A stretch of 28,785 bases of DNA from Bacillota bacterium (GTDB taxonomy: Bacteria > Bacillota > Clostridia > Christensenellales > Aristaeellaceae): contig JAEYOV010000037.1 in the NCBI GenBank assembly GCA_023411395.1, forward strand, positions 1 through 28,785. Direction: 5' to 3'. Below the pieces are notes generated by a model, which saw nothing but the letters and a program-made list of their open reading frames with translations, was not told where the DNA came from and searched no databases. Numbering within the stretch: the stretch's first letter is position 1; every line of letters starts with the position of its first letter. Positions 1 through 7,078 of the stretch are shown here, piece by piece. Made by a program: the position numbers and the translations under genes.

Positions 1-121
1 ATTGTAATACCTGTCTGAACTGGAGTCAAAACCACTATTGTCCGACACTAAGGGTCTTGAAAACTCATCTGTCCATTTTGATGGGTTTTCAAAACCCTTG
101 CTGTCCATTTTCTAGGGTACA
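1..121. repeat. Inverted/direct repeat cluster, possible IS3-like element end
   Basis: No gene is visible. An imperfect 19-bp inverted repeat (50-68 against 81-99, 17 of 19 positions matching) encloses a 12-nt loop. The 11-mer ctgtccatttt occurs twice in direct orientation (69-79 and 101-111). Read on the minus strand, the block begins at 121 with TGTACCCTAGAAAATGGACA, which resembles the terminal inverted repeats of IS3-family (IS150-group) elements. The interior would lie to the left, outside the window. No transposase fragment is seen here and there is no T-tract, so it is not an intrinsic terminator. The IS assignment is inference. Confidence 0.35.
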
Positions 122-135
122 TTTTATCCATATAC

Positions 136-177
136 AAAAACAAAACCCGGAAACCTTTATGCATCAAGGCTTCCGGG
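136..177 (-). terminator. Intrinsic terminator of the tRNA-Ala transcript
   Basis: On the minus strand a GC-rich stem, CCCGGAA paired with TTCCGGG and continued by CCTT/AAGG, closes a short loop. It is followed by TTTTGTTTTT (136-145). It starts 12 bases past the tRNA 3' end, so it would end the tRNA transcript. Confidence 0.85.
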
Positions 178-189
178 CTTTCACTTCGC

Positions 190-265
190 TGGTGGAGCAT
201 AGGAGATTCGAACTCCTGACCCCAACACTGCCAGTGTTGTGCGCTACCAACTGCGCTAATGCCCC
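190..265 (-). tRNA. tRNA-Ala (anticodon GGC)
   Basis: The minus strand folds into a complete cloverleaf of 76 nt with CCA encoded at 190-192. The acceptor stem GGGGCAT/ATGCTCC carries the G3-U70 wobble pair that identifies alanine tRNAs. The D stem is GCGC/GCGC. The anticodon stem CAACA/TGTTG encloses loop CTGGCAG, giving anticodon GGC (reads GCC and GCU). The T arm AGGAG-TTCGAAT-CTCCT is intact. Its own promoter lies at 279-307 and a terminator at 136-177, so it appears to be a single-gene transcript. Confidence 0.97.
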
Positions 266-278
266 GCGAACGAACACA

Positions 279-307
279 ATCATAACATAAATCAAATGCA
301 TTGTAAA
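279..307 (-). promoter_or_regulatory. Promoter of tRNA-Ala
   Basis: On the minus strand, -35 TTTACA (302-307) and -10 TATGAT (279-284) are separated by 17 bp. Transcription would start about 7 nt before the tRNA 5' end. Confidence 0.75.
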
Positions 308-319
308 GGGGGAAAATCA

Positions 320-460
320 CAAACCAGGGCAAGTTTTGGGGCGGCGGAAGATGGCCGGCCGCCCACTGTCGCAGGGGCGATTGTCAATCGCCCGCATCGT
401 GAGAGCTCTGTCATCCTGAGGGCTCCGCAGCCCGCCACCGCCAGTGGCGGAAATGGTGGG
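320..460. repeat. Palindrome-rich intergenic repeat downstream of leuB
   Basis: This gene-free stretch between leuB and the tRNA promoter contains several short GC-rich hairpins: GGGCGATT/AATCGCCC with loop gtc (375-393), a CCGCCACTGGCGG-type palindrome near 437-450, and GGCGGC/GCCGCC arms near 339-363. None has a T-tract on either strand, so no intrinsic terminator for the ilv-leu operon is apparent here. The style matches the palindromic repeats in the operon gaps at 2081-2149 and 5178-5470, and it is probably a dispersed repeat. Confidence 0.5.
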
Positions 461-495
461 AAGAAGGCATTGACCGTCCCTGGGCTTTCCTTTCA

Positions 496-1563
496 TCAAA
501 TCTCCCGAACGATCCTGTCTGTCATCTCCGCGCCCATAATATACGGGCCGCCCGCCGCAATATCCCTGGTGCGGGCGCCCTTTGCCAGCACCTTTTCCAC
601 GGCATCTTCCACGGCCTTTGCTTCCTGCGAAAGTCCAAAGGACAGGTTCAGCATCATGGCGGCGGAAAGGATGGTGGCGATGGGGTTGGCGATGCCCTGG
701 CCCGCGATGTCCGGCGCGGAGCCGTGAATGGGCTCATACATGCCCCTTGTACCCTCCCCCAGCGAAGCGGAGGACAAAAGGCCGATGGAGCCGGTCAACT
801 GCGATGCCTCGTCGGACAATATGTCGCCGAACAGGTTGCTGGTGACGACCACGTCAAACTGGGCGGGGTTTTGAATCAACTGCATGGCGGCGTTGTCCAC
901 CAGCATGTCGGAATAGGCTACGTCAGGATATTCGTTTTTCAGCTCATGCATGGTTTCCCGCCAGAGCCGGGAGCTTTCCAGAACGTTGGCCTTATCAATG
1001 CTGCACACTTTCTTTTGACGCTTGCGGGCAGCTTCGAAGGCCACTCGGCCGATGCGCACAATTTCTCCCCGGCTGTAGATTTCCGTATCATATGCATTTT
1101 CGCCCATGTCGCCCTGCCCGCGGCCACGGGGGCCGAAGTACATGCCGCCGGTGAGTTCCCGTACGATCAAAAGGTCTACGCCCCTCGCCGCGATATCTGC
1201 CCGCAAGGGGGATGCGGAGGCCAGCATGGGCATCAGCTTTGCCGGGCGCAGGTTGGCAAACAGGCTCATCCCTTTTCGAATGCCCAGCAGCGCACGCTCG
1301 GGACGGAGATGGCCCGGCAGCGTATCCCACTTGGGGCCGCCCACGGCGCCCAGGAGCACGCTGTCGCTTTGCAGGCACTTTTCCAGCGTTTCTTCCGGCA
1401 GGGGCACGCCGAACTTGTCCAGCGCCGCGCCACCGGCCAATACGGTCTCAAACCGGAAGGTATGGCCGAACTTTGTCCCCACCGCCTTTAAAACCGCAAC
1501 GGCTCCGTCTACAATCTCCGGGCCGATACCGTCGCCGGGAACCAATACAATGTTGTACGTCAC
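496..1563 (-). CDS. leuB: 3-isopropylmalate dehydrogenase
   Basis: Cytoplasmic NAD-dependent oxidative decarboxylation of 3-isopropylmalate to 4-methyl-2-oxopentanoate, the last dedicated step to leucine. With CimA in the same operon it would also oxidise 3-methylmalate to 2-oxobutyrate. The 355 residues match the family length. The N-terminus VLVPGDGIGPEI is the nucleotide-binding start. LLGAVGGPKWD, the substrate arginines around LRPE and ANLRP, VRELTGGMYFG, DNAAMQLI and SNLFGDILSDEAS are all family signatures. The start is a GTG that overlaps the leuD stop as GTGA, so the two genes are translationally coupled. It is the last gene of the operon; no canonical terminator follows. Confidence 0.96.
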   Translation of the reverse strand: MTYNIVLVPGDGIGPEIVDGAVAVLKAVGTKFGHTFRFETVLAGGAALDKFGVPLPEETLEKCLQSDSVLLGAVGGPKWDTLPGHLRPERALLGIRKGMSLFANLRPAKLMPMLASASPLRADIAARGVDLLIVRELTGGMYFGPRGRGQGDMGENAYDTEIYSRGEIVRIGRVAFEAARKRQKKVCSIDKANVLESSRLWRETMHELKNEYPDVAYSDMLVDNAAMQLIQNPAQFDVVVTSNLFGDILSDEASQLTGSIGLLSSASLGEGTRGMYEPIHGSAPDIAGQGIANPIATILSAAMMLNLSFGLSQEAKAVEDAVEKVLAKGARTRDIAAGGPYIMGAEMTDRIVREI

Positions 1564-2045
1564 GCGATATTCCCTCCCGCCATAGCGTTCATCAGCCCGC
1601 CCGCCTCAATGATCTTTTGCAAAAATGCCGGAAAGGGCGGGAAGGAATATTTTTCTCCGGTGGTCTTGTTGACAATGGTTCCGGCGGTCAAATCCACCTC
1701 CAGCGAATCACCATTGTGGAAATCCCCGTCGCAGACGATGATGGGCAGGCCGATGTTGATGGCGTTGCGGTAGAAGATGCGGGCAAAGCTCTTGGCGATG
1801 ACACAGGAGATGCCCGCGGTTTTGATGGCCAGGGGCGCATGCTCCCGGGAGGAGCCGCAGCCAAAGTTGCGCCCCGCGGCGATTACGTCACCGGGCTTCA
1901 CCTTTTTGAGAAAATCCGGGTCGATGTCCTCCATACAGTGGGCGGCCAGCTCCTTGGGGTTGGAGGTGTTCAGATAGCGGGCGGGGATGATGACGTCAGT
2001 GTCGACATTGTCGCCGTAACACAGAGAATTACCATTCAATAGCAT
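1560..2045 (-). CDS. leuD: 3-isopropylmalate dehydratase small subunit
   Basis: Small (swivel-domain) subunit of isopropylmalate isomerase. With LeuC it interconverts 2- and 3-isopropylmalate through a dehydration-rehydration cycle, and it would do the same for citramalate to 3-methylmalate. The protein is 161 residues, normal for the bacterial small subunit. Visible signatures are YGDNVDTDVIIPARYL near the N-terminus, GRNFGCGSSREHAP, and FARIFYRNAINIGLP. I chose the ATG at 2045 because AAAGGAG lies 7 nt upstream. The frame stays open further upstream to 2162, but that part translates the palindromic repeat at 2081-2149 and is not part of the family. The stop overlaps the leuB start. Confidence 0.95.
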   Translation of the reverse strand: MLLNGNSLCYGDNVDTDVIIPARYLNTSNPKELAAHCMEDIDPDFLKKVKPGDVIAAGRNFGCGSSREHAPLAIKTAGISCVIAKSFARIFYRNAINIGLPIIVCDGDFHNGDSLEVDLTAGTIVNKTTGEKYSFPPFPAFLQKIIEAGGLMNAMAGGNIA

Positions 2046-2080
2046 AATGCTTCTCCTTTCAAGTGTAGATACAATAAGAG

Positions 2081-2149
2081 GAAGGATTTCGCGCCTGCGG
2101 GCGCGACCAAAGGGCTTTCCGGTCGCCCTTTGGAAACCTTCGGGCGCCG
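2081..2149. repeat. Palindromic intergenic repeat, copy 1 (leuC-leuD gap)
   Basis: Two nested hairpins, CGCGCC-tgc-GGCGCG and CCAAAGGGC...GCCCTTTGG, are closed by an outer GAAGG/CCTTC stem (2081-2085 with 2137-2141). It is nearly identical to copy 2 at 5178-5246. Differences in the first stem are compensatory (C-G pair here, T-A there). It lies inside the transcribed operon, just upstream of leuD. Confidence 0.8.
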
Positions 2150-2219
2150 TATCATATTTCATTACCGTAGCACCTTAGTAGATAACAGTATCTATACGAT
2201 GATCTATAAAAGAATCTTG

Positions 2220-2248
2220 TCTATATGCCTAGACATTAAAATATTCAA
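2220..2248 (-). promoter_or_regulatory. Candidate internal promoter for leuD-leuB
   Basis: In the AT-rich patch after the leuC hairpin, the minus strand has TTGAAT (2243-2248) and TATAGA (2220-2225) with a 17-bp spacer, each matching 4 of 6 consensus bases. It would give leuD and leuB a second transcription start downstream of the 2265-2304 hairpin. The support is motif only. Confidence 0.35.
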
Positions 2249-2264
2249 GTTTTTCAGGGATGGG

Positions 2265-2304
2265 TCCGGGAAGGGGCCTTTTTACAAAAAGGCTCCTTCC
2301 CGGA
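2265..2304 (-). promoter_or_regulatory. Long intercistronic hairpin after leuC
   Basis: Arms of 19 nt (2265-2283 and 2286-2304) match at 18 of 19 positions around a 2-nt loop, starting 5 nt after the leuC stop. The stem contains its own A/T block next to the loop, but no T-tract follows on the minus strand. It could act as a 3' stabiliser or RNA-processing site, or as a weak terminator that separates leuC from leuDB. Confidence 0.65.
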
Positions 2305-2309
2305 AATAA

Positions 2310-3572
2310 TCACTCCAGCATCTCCGGTGCTGTCAGCTTACCCGTTACCGCCGAGGCGGCAGCTACAGCGGGGCTTGCAAGGTACACCTCGCTTTGCGGG
2401 TCGCCCATGCGGCCTACAAAGTTGCGGTTGGTGGTGGCCACACAGCGTTCCCCCTTGGCAAGGATGCCCATATGGCCGCCCAGGCAGGGGCCGCAGGTGG
2501 GGGTGGACACGGCACAGCCGGCATTGACGAAGATTTCAAAAAGCCCTTCCTTCATGGCGTCCAGCCAAATCTTCTGGGTGGCGGGGATAATCAAAGCCCG
2601 CACACCTTTTGCGACCTTGCGGCCTTTTAAAATCTCCGCGGCCTCCCGCAAATCTGAAAGCCGGCCGTTGGTGCAGGAGCCCACCACCACCTGCTGGATG
2701 GGCACGTCGCCGATTTCGTCAAAGGTTTTGCCGTTCTCCGGCAGGTGCGGGAAGGCCACAACGGAGTTCAGCTTCGACAAATCGATGTGGATCGTCCGTA
2801 CATATGCGGCATCCTTATCTGCTGCGTATACCCTGGGCTCCTTGGCACCGTGCTCCTTTAAAAAGGAAAGCGTCTTTTCATCCACCGGGAAGATGCCGTT
2901 TTTGGCCCCGGCTTCAATGGCCATGTTGCAGATGCAAAGCCTGTCATCCATGGATAGGGCGGCAACGCCGTCTCCCGAAAACTCCAGCGATTCATACAAT
3001 GCCCCATCCACGCCGATTTCATGGATGAGGTGCAAAATCACATCCTTGCCGGAAACGTATTTGCGAAGCTTGCCGGTGAGCACCACAGAAATCGCAGCCG
3101 GCACCCGCAGCCACACCTTGCCGTAGGCCATGGCCGCCGCCATATCGGTGGAGCCAACGCCTGAGGAAAACGCCCCCAGCGCGCCATAGGTGCAGGTGTG
3201 GCTGTCGGCGCCGATCACCAGATCCCCGGCGGTGACCATGCCCCGCTCCGGCAAAAGCGCGTGCTCCACGCCCATCTCGCCCACGTCAAAGTAATTGACG
3301 ATAGACTTTTCGCTGGCGAACTCCCGAACCTTTTTCGTTTGTTCCGCCGCTTTGATGTCCTTGTTGGGGGTAAAATGATCCATCACAAGGGCGATCTTTT
3401 CACAGTCAAACACGCAGTCGCAGCCGGCCTTTTGAAACTCATTGATGGCAACGGGGGCGGTGATATCGTTGCCCAATACCAAGTCGGTATCGGCCAGTAT
3501 CATATCTCCCGCTTGAAGGACATCCTTCCCGCAGTGGGCGGCCAGTATCTTTTGGGTCATGGTCATGGACAT
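2310..3572 (-). CDS. leuC: 3-isopropylmalate dehydratase large subunit
   Basis: Large catalytic subunit of isopropylmalate isomerase, an aconitase-family [4Fe-4S] enzyme that works with LeuD. The 420 residues fit the short, HacA/archaeal-like LeuC class common in anaerobes. Cluster ligands are visible as C300 (VGSCTNGR), C360 and C363 (TCGPCLGGHMG). GADSHTCTYGALGAF (around 121-135) and the C-terminal RNFVGRMG with YLASPAVAAASA are substrate and family signatures. It overlaps the 3' end of cimA by 10 nt. Three in-frame ATGs (codons 1, 3, 5) make the exact start uncertain by four residues. The pair LeuCD probably serves both the leucine and the citramalate branches, because only one set is present. 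Confidence 0.95.
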   Translation of the reverse strand: MSMTMTQKILAAHCGKDVLQAGDMILADTDLVLGNDITAPVAINEFQKAGCDCVFDCEKIALVMDHFTPNKDIKAAEQTKKVREFASEKSIVNYFDVGEMGVEHALLPERGMVTAGDLVIGADSHTCTYGALGAFSSGVGSTDMAAAMAYGKVWLRVPAAISVVLTGKLRKYVSGKDVILHLIHEIGVDGALYESLEFSGDGVAALSMDDRLCICNMAIEAGAKNGIFPVDEKTLSFLKEHGAKEPRVYAADKDAAYVRTIHIDLSKLNSVVAFPHLPENGKTFDEIGDVPIQQVVVGSCTNGRLSDLREAAEILKGRKVAKGVRALIIPATQKIWLDAMKEGLFEIFVNAGCAVSTPTCGPCLGGHMGILAKGERCVATTNRNFVGRMGDPQSEVYLASPAVAAASAVTGKLTAPEMLE

Positions 3573-5143
3573 GGGGCGGCAGCCTCCTTCTTGTGCAGAA
3601 TGTATTCAATGGAATCCGACAGCGCTTGCCAGCTTGCGGCAATGATGTCGGTGGATAAGCCAACGGTGGTCCAGGTGTTTTCCCCGTCGCTTGATTCGAT
3701 CAGAACCCGAACGCGGGAGGCGGTGGCCGCCCGGCCGGTCAGAACGCGAACCTTGTAATCGATCAGGCGGACTTTGTTAAGCTCAGGGTAGAACACGGAA
3801 AGCGCCTTGCGCAAGGCGGTATCCAAGGCGTGCACGGGGCCGTTTCCCATGGCGGCTGTCGTCTCCTGCTGGCCGTCCACCGCTATGGAAAGCATGGCGG
3901 AAGCGCTCTTGTCCCCATCGGGGGATGGATATTCGCCGCTGATGCGGTACATGCCCAGGGTGAAGTGAGGCGTGAAGCGCTTTAATGCCCTGGTTACCAT
4001 TAGTACAAAGCTGGCGTCCGCCGCCTCAAACTGAAAGCCTTCATGCTCCAGGTCTTTGAGCTTTGCCACGATCTGCGCCACCTCGGGCGATTCCTTGTTG
4101 AAATTAGGGGCAATAGCGGCCAGCTTTGCCAGCACCGTGGTGCGGCCGGAGACCTCGCTCATCAAAAAGCGGCGCTCGTTGCCTACGGCTTCCGGCGAAA
4201 TGTGCTCAAAGGAACGGCTGACCTTGCTCACCCCGTCGATGTGCATGCCCCCCTTGTGGGCAAAGGCGCTGGCTCCCACGTAGGGCCGGTTGGAAGACAG
4301 GGAGAGGTTCGACAATTCCGACAGCCGGGCGGCGGTATGGCGAAGGCTTTGCAAATCACCTTTGCATTCCATGCCCATTTTCAACCGAAGGCCTGGGATG
4401 ATGGCGCTCAAATCGGCATTGCCGCACCGCTCCCCAATGCCGGTGAAGGTTCCCTGCACCTGCACGGCCCCGGCCCGAACAGCCAGGAGGGAGGAAGCCA
4501 CCGCGCAGCCGGAGTCGTTGTGGCAGTGGATGCCTATGCGGGTATCGGGGAACAGGGAGCATACCTTTTGTACCACCGTTTGAACATCATCCGGCAGCAT
4601 GCCGCCGTTGGTGTCGCACAGGCAAAGCACGTCAGCCCCGGCCTGATGGGCGGATTCAAGCACCCAGATGGCATACTCCGGGTTATTGATATATCCGTCA
4701 AAGAAGTGCTCCGCGTCGAATATCACTTCCTTGCCGTGTTTTTTGAAAAACCGGATGGTATCGGAAACCAGGCGCAGGTTTTCCTCCAGGGTGGTATTCA
4801 GCACCTGAAGAACATGCAGGTCCCAGGACTTGCCGAAGATGGCCACTGAAGGGGTGTTGGCGCTCAAAAGTGAGAGAACGTTTTTGTCCTCCTCCGGCTT
4901 TGTTTCCTTGCGGCAGGTGCTGCCAAAGGCGCACAGCCGGGCGCTTTTCAGCTTGTGCTCCATCACCCGCTGGAAGAACTCAATGTCCTTGGGGTTGGAG
5001 CCGGGGTTGCCGGCCTCGATATAATCCACCCCGAATTCATCCAGGGCTTTGACGATGCTCAGCTTGTCGCTGACGGAGAAGGAGATGCCCTCCCCCTGGG
5101 CGCCGTCCCGAAGCGTGCTGTCGAAGATTTCGAGTTTTTTCAT
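3563..5143 (-). CDS. cimA: (R)-citramalate synthase (CimA type)
   Basis: Condenses pyruvate and acetyl-CoA to (R)-citramalate, the entry to 2-oxobutyrate and isoleucine without threonine dehydratase. It is a 526-residue DRE-TIM metallolyase. FDSTLRDGAQGEG at residues 7-19 carries the catalytic Arg-Asp and the GAQGEG variant typical of the CimA/LeuA3 family (LeuA has GEQAPG). YIEAGNPGSNPKD, LCDTNGG and GIHCHNDSG follow in the barrel, with a C-terminal LeuA-dimerisation allosteric domain. I chose the ATG at 5143, where FDSTLRDG begins as in the family; the frame upstream runs into repeat copy 2. The RBS is a weak GGGGGG. A second 2-isopropylmalate synthase is the alternative, but leuA lies upstream and is clearly distinct. 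Confidence 0.88.
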   Translation of the reverse strand: MKKLEIFDSTLRDGAQGEGISFSVSDKLSIVKALDEFGVDYIEAGNPGSNPKDIEFFQRVMEHKLKSARLCAFGSTCRKETKPEEDKNVLSLLSANTPSVAIFGKSWDLHVLQVLNTTLEENLRLVSDTIRFFKKHGKEVIFDAEHFFDGYINNPEYAIWVLESAHQAGADVLCLCDTNGGMLPDDVQTVVQKVCSLFPDTRIGIHCHNDSGCAVASSLLAVRAGAVQVQGTFTGIGERCGNADLSAIIPGLRLKMGMECKGDLQSLRHTAARLSELSNLSLSSNRPYVGASAFAHKGGMHIDGVSKVSRSFEHISPEAVGNERRFLMSEVSGRTTVLAKLAAIAPNFNKESPEVAQIVAKLKDLEHEGFQFEAADASFVLMVTRALKRFTPHFTLGMYRISGEYPSPDGDKSASAMLSIAVDGQQETTAAMGNGPVHALDTALRKALSVFYPELNKVRLIDYKVRVLTGRAATASRVRVLIESSDGENTWTTVGLSTDIIAASWQALSDSIEYILHKKEAAAPCP

Positions 5144-5177
5144 GCGGTCCCCCCATAGTTCCGTATTGGCTGGCTTC

Positions 5178-5246
5178 TGAAGTTTCGCGTCTGCGGACGC
5201 GACCAAAGGGCTTTCCGATCGCCCTTTGGAAACCTTCGGATGCCGT
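5178..5246. repeat. Palindromic intergenic repeat, copy 2 (upstream of cimA)
   Basis: Same element as at 2081-2149. The stem CGCGTC-tgc-GACGCG replaces CGCGCC-tgc-GGCGCG by a paired C-to-T and G-to-A change. The second hairpin, CCAAAGGGC...GCCCTTTGG, is conserved with one loop difference. It lies in the leader of cimA within the operon. Confidence 0.8.
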
Positions 5247-5301
5247 CCTTAAAATAGAATACACTTGTTTGTTTCGCTCTACATTTTTTGCCCAATCGGG
5301 A

Positions 5302-5470
5302 TTTTCGCGCCTGCGGGCGCGACCAGGGCTTTCCTGCCCATCTGGCTCAATCGTCGCATTGCTTCGCTACCGCTCGCACTGCTCGTTTCGCCAGCCTCCT
5401 CCGCCTCGCTTCATCCGCCACTGGCGGCGCTTCGGCTTCGGAGCCCTGGACCTTCGGTTGCCGTCCTCAA
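5302..5470. repeat. Degenerate third repeat copy plus GC-rich repetitive stretch
   Basis: 5302-5346 repeats the CGCGCC-tgc-GGCGCG hairpin, followed by a shortened second hairpin (CCAG-GGC...GCC-CATCTGG). From 5347 to about 5470 a GC-rich tract, with repeated CGCT/GCGA words and a CCGCCACTGGCGG palindrome, fills the leuA-cimA gap. No convincing start, RBS or protein family appears in any frame, so I read the whole gap (5144-5575) as non-coding repeat sequence. Confidence 0.6.
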
Positions 5471-5525
5471 GATAGCTGGTCATGCATGCTTACTTGGCCA
5501 TGCACCCTTGCCTAATAAAGGGATT

Positions 5526-5575
5526 CCAAAGGGGCTGTGTCCCTTTGGCGGGGGTACCGGGGGCAGATCCCCCGG
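5526..5575 (-). promoter_or_regulatory. Tandem hairpins directly after leuA
   Basis: Immediately downstream of the leuA stop (minus strand) are CCGGGGG/CCCCCGG (5-nt loop, 57-63 with 69-75 of the 5500s) and CCAAAGGG/CCCTTTGG (7-nt loop, 5526-5548). No T-tract follows. The position suggests a 3'-end stabilising or attenuating structure before cimA. Confidence 0.5.
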
Positions 5576-7078
5576 CTACAGCTTGTTCATGCCGTTGATA
5601 TAGGCCAGAATACTGGCCTCCACAATGTCGGTGGAGAGGCCCCGGCCCGTGACCACCCGCTCGCCGCAGCGGATTTTGACAATGGCTTCGCCCTGGGCAT
5701 CCTTGCCTTCGGAGATGGTTTGAATGGCGTAATCCTCCAGGGAATGGGGCTCGGCTGGAATCAATTTGTCCACGGCATTGAAGGCGGCGTCGATGGGGCC
5801 GTCGCCCAGCGCCACTTCCTCGGTGCGCTCGCCGTCATGGAGCACGCTGACCACGGCGTTGGAGGTAACATAGTTGCCGCTGTTGACTGTAAAACGCTCC
5901 AGGTGGTAGCCGCTGCCAGCCACTGTGACGCTGAGCCTGTGCACCGCCAGGGCCTCCAGGTCGTAATCGGTGATCGTCTTTTTGCGGTCGCACAGGTCCT
6001 TGAAGCGGGAGAAAAGCTGATCCAGCTCCTCTTTATCCAATTGATAGCCCAGGGCGCCCAAGCGCTCCTCCACGGCGTGGCGGCCGCTGTGCTTGCCCAG
6101 CACCATGCGGTTTTGCATGAGGCCAATGGATTCAGGCGTCATGATCTCATAGGTGGCCCGGTTCGCCATCACGCCGTGCTGGTGAATGCCCGCCTCGTGG
6201 GCAAAGGCGTTCTGCCCGACCACCGCCTTGTTCATGGGCGCGTTCACGCCCAGGATGCCGTATACCAGGCGGCTGACGGGGGAAATGCGGGTGGTATCAA
6301 TGTTGCAGGCCATGGGGTACAGGTCGGGGCGGGTATGCATGGCCATCACGATTTCTTCCAGCGCGGCGTTGCCGGCCCGCTCGCCGATGCCGTTGACAGT
6401 GCACTCCACCTGCCCGGCGCCGGCCAGGACGGAAGCCAGGGAATTGGCCACCGCCAGCCCCAGGTCGTTGTGGCAGTGGACGGAGAGTGTCACGGTATCA
6501 ATGTTCTCCACGTGCTGCTTGAGGTAGGCGATCATCGCGGCCATCTCGGCGGGCGTGGCATAGCCCACCGTATCCGGGATGTTGATGATACATGCCCCGG
6601 CCCTGATGGCCGCGTCCACCGCCCTGGCCAGGAATGCGGGCTCGGAGCGCATGGCATCCTCGGCGGAAAACTCCACCTGGGGGCAGAGGTTTCTGGCGTA
6701 AGCCACCATGGAGGAGATGGTATCGATGACCTCCTGCTCCGACATCTTCAGCTTGTACTGCATGTGGGTGGGCGATGTGGCCAGGAAGGTGTGGATGAGG
6801 GGCGACTTGGCTTCCTTCAAAGCGCCAAAGGATGCGTCGATGTCCTTTTTTGTGGCGCGGGAAAGGCTGGCCACGGTGCAGTTTTTGAGGGTTCTGGCAA
6901 TGGCCTGCACCGATTCAAAGTCCCCCTGGGAGGCAATGGCAAAGCCGGCCTCAATCACATCCACCTTCATGCGCTCCAGCGCCTGGGCAATTTCTATCTT
7001 TTCCGCCAGATCCATGCTGCAGCCGGGAGCCTGCTCCCCATCCCGCAGCGTCGTATCAAATACCTTCACCTGCTTCAT
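5576..7078 (-). CDS. leuA: 2-isopropylmalate synthase
   Basis: Condenses acetyl-CoA with 2-oxoisovalerate, the first committed leucine step; usually feedback-inhibited by leucine. It has 500 residues, with an N-terminal TIM barrel and a C-terminal LeuA allosteric domain. FDTTLRDGEQAPGCSM at residues 7-22 holds the catalytic Arg12 and Asp13. VHCHNDLGLAVANSL gives the metal-binding His pair, and GERAGNAALEE, HEAGIHQHG and LGKHSGRHA follow. GRGLSTDIVEASILAYING closes the regulatory domain. The ATG at 7078 has AAGGAAGGAG upstream, and the gene overlaps the ilvD 3' end by 23 nt. Tandem hairpins follow the stop. Confidence 0.96.
   Translation of the reverse strand: MKQVKVFDTTLRDGEQAPGCSMDLAEKIEIAQALERMKVDVIEAGFAIASQGDFESVQAIARTLKNCTVASLSRATKKDIDASFGALKEAKSPLIHTFLATSPTHMQYKLKMSEQEVIDTISSMVAYARNLCPQVEFSAEDAMRSEPAFLARAVDAAIRAGACIINIPDTVGYATPAEMAAMIAYLKQHVENIDTVTLSVHCHNDLGLAVANSLASVLAGAGQVECTVNGIGERAGNAALEEIVMAMHTRPDLYPMACNIDTTRISPVSRLVYGILGVNAPMNKAVVGQNAFAHEAGIHQHGVMANRATYEIMTPESIGLMQNRMVLGKHSGRHAVEERLGALGYQLDKEELDQLFSRFKDLCDRKKTITDYDLEALAVHRLSVTVAGSGYHLERFTVNSGNYVTSNAVVSVLHDGERTEEVALGDGPIDAAFNAVDKLIPAEPHSLEDYAIQTISEGKDAQGEAIVKIRCGERVVTGRGLSTDIVEASILAYINGMNKL

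Noticed and set aside
2046..2162. N-terminal extension of leuD (and likewise 5144-5206 for cimA)
   Set aside because: The extensions translate the palindromic repeat, give similar peptides (EGFQRA-x-GKPFGR) before unrelated genes, and lie upstream of a good RBS and the family start.
5144..5575. Hypothetical small genes in the leuA-cimA gap
   Set aside because: All frames read through repeats, lack RBS and show no conserved residues.
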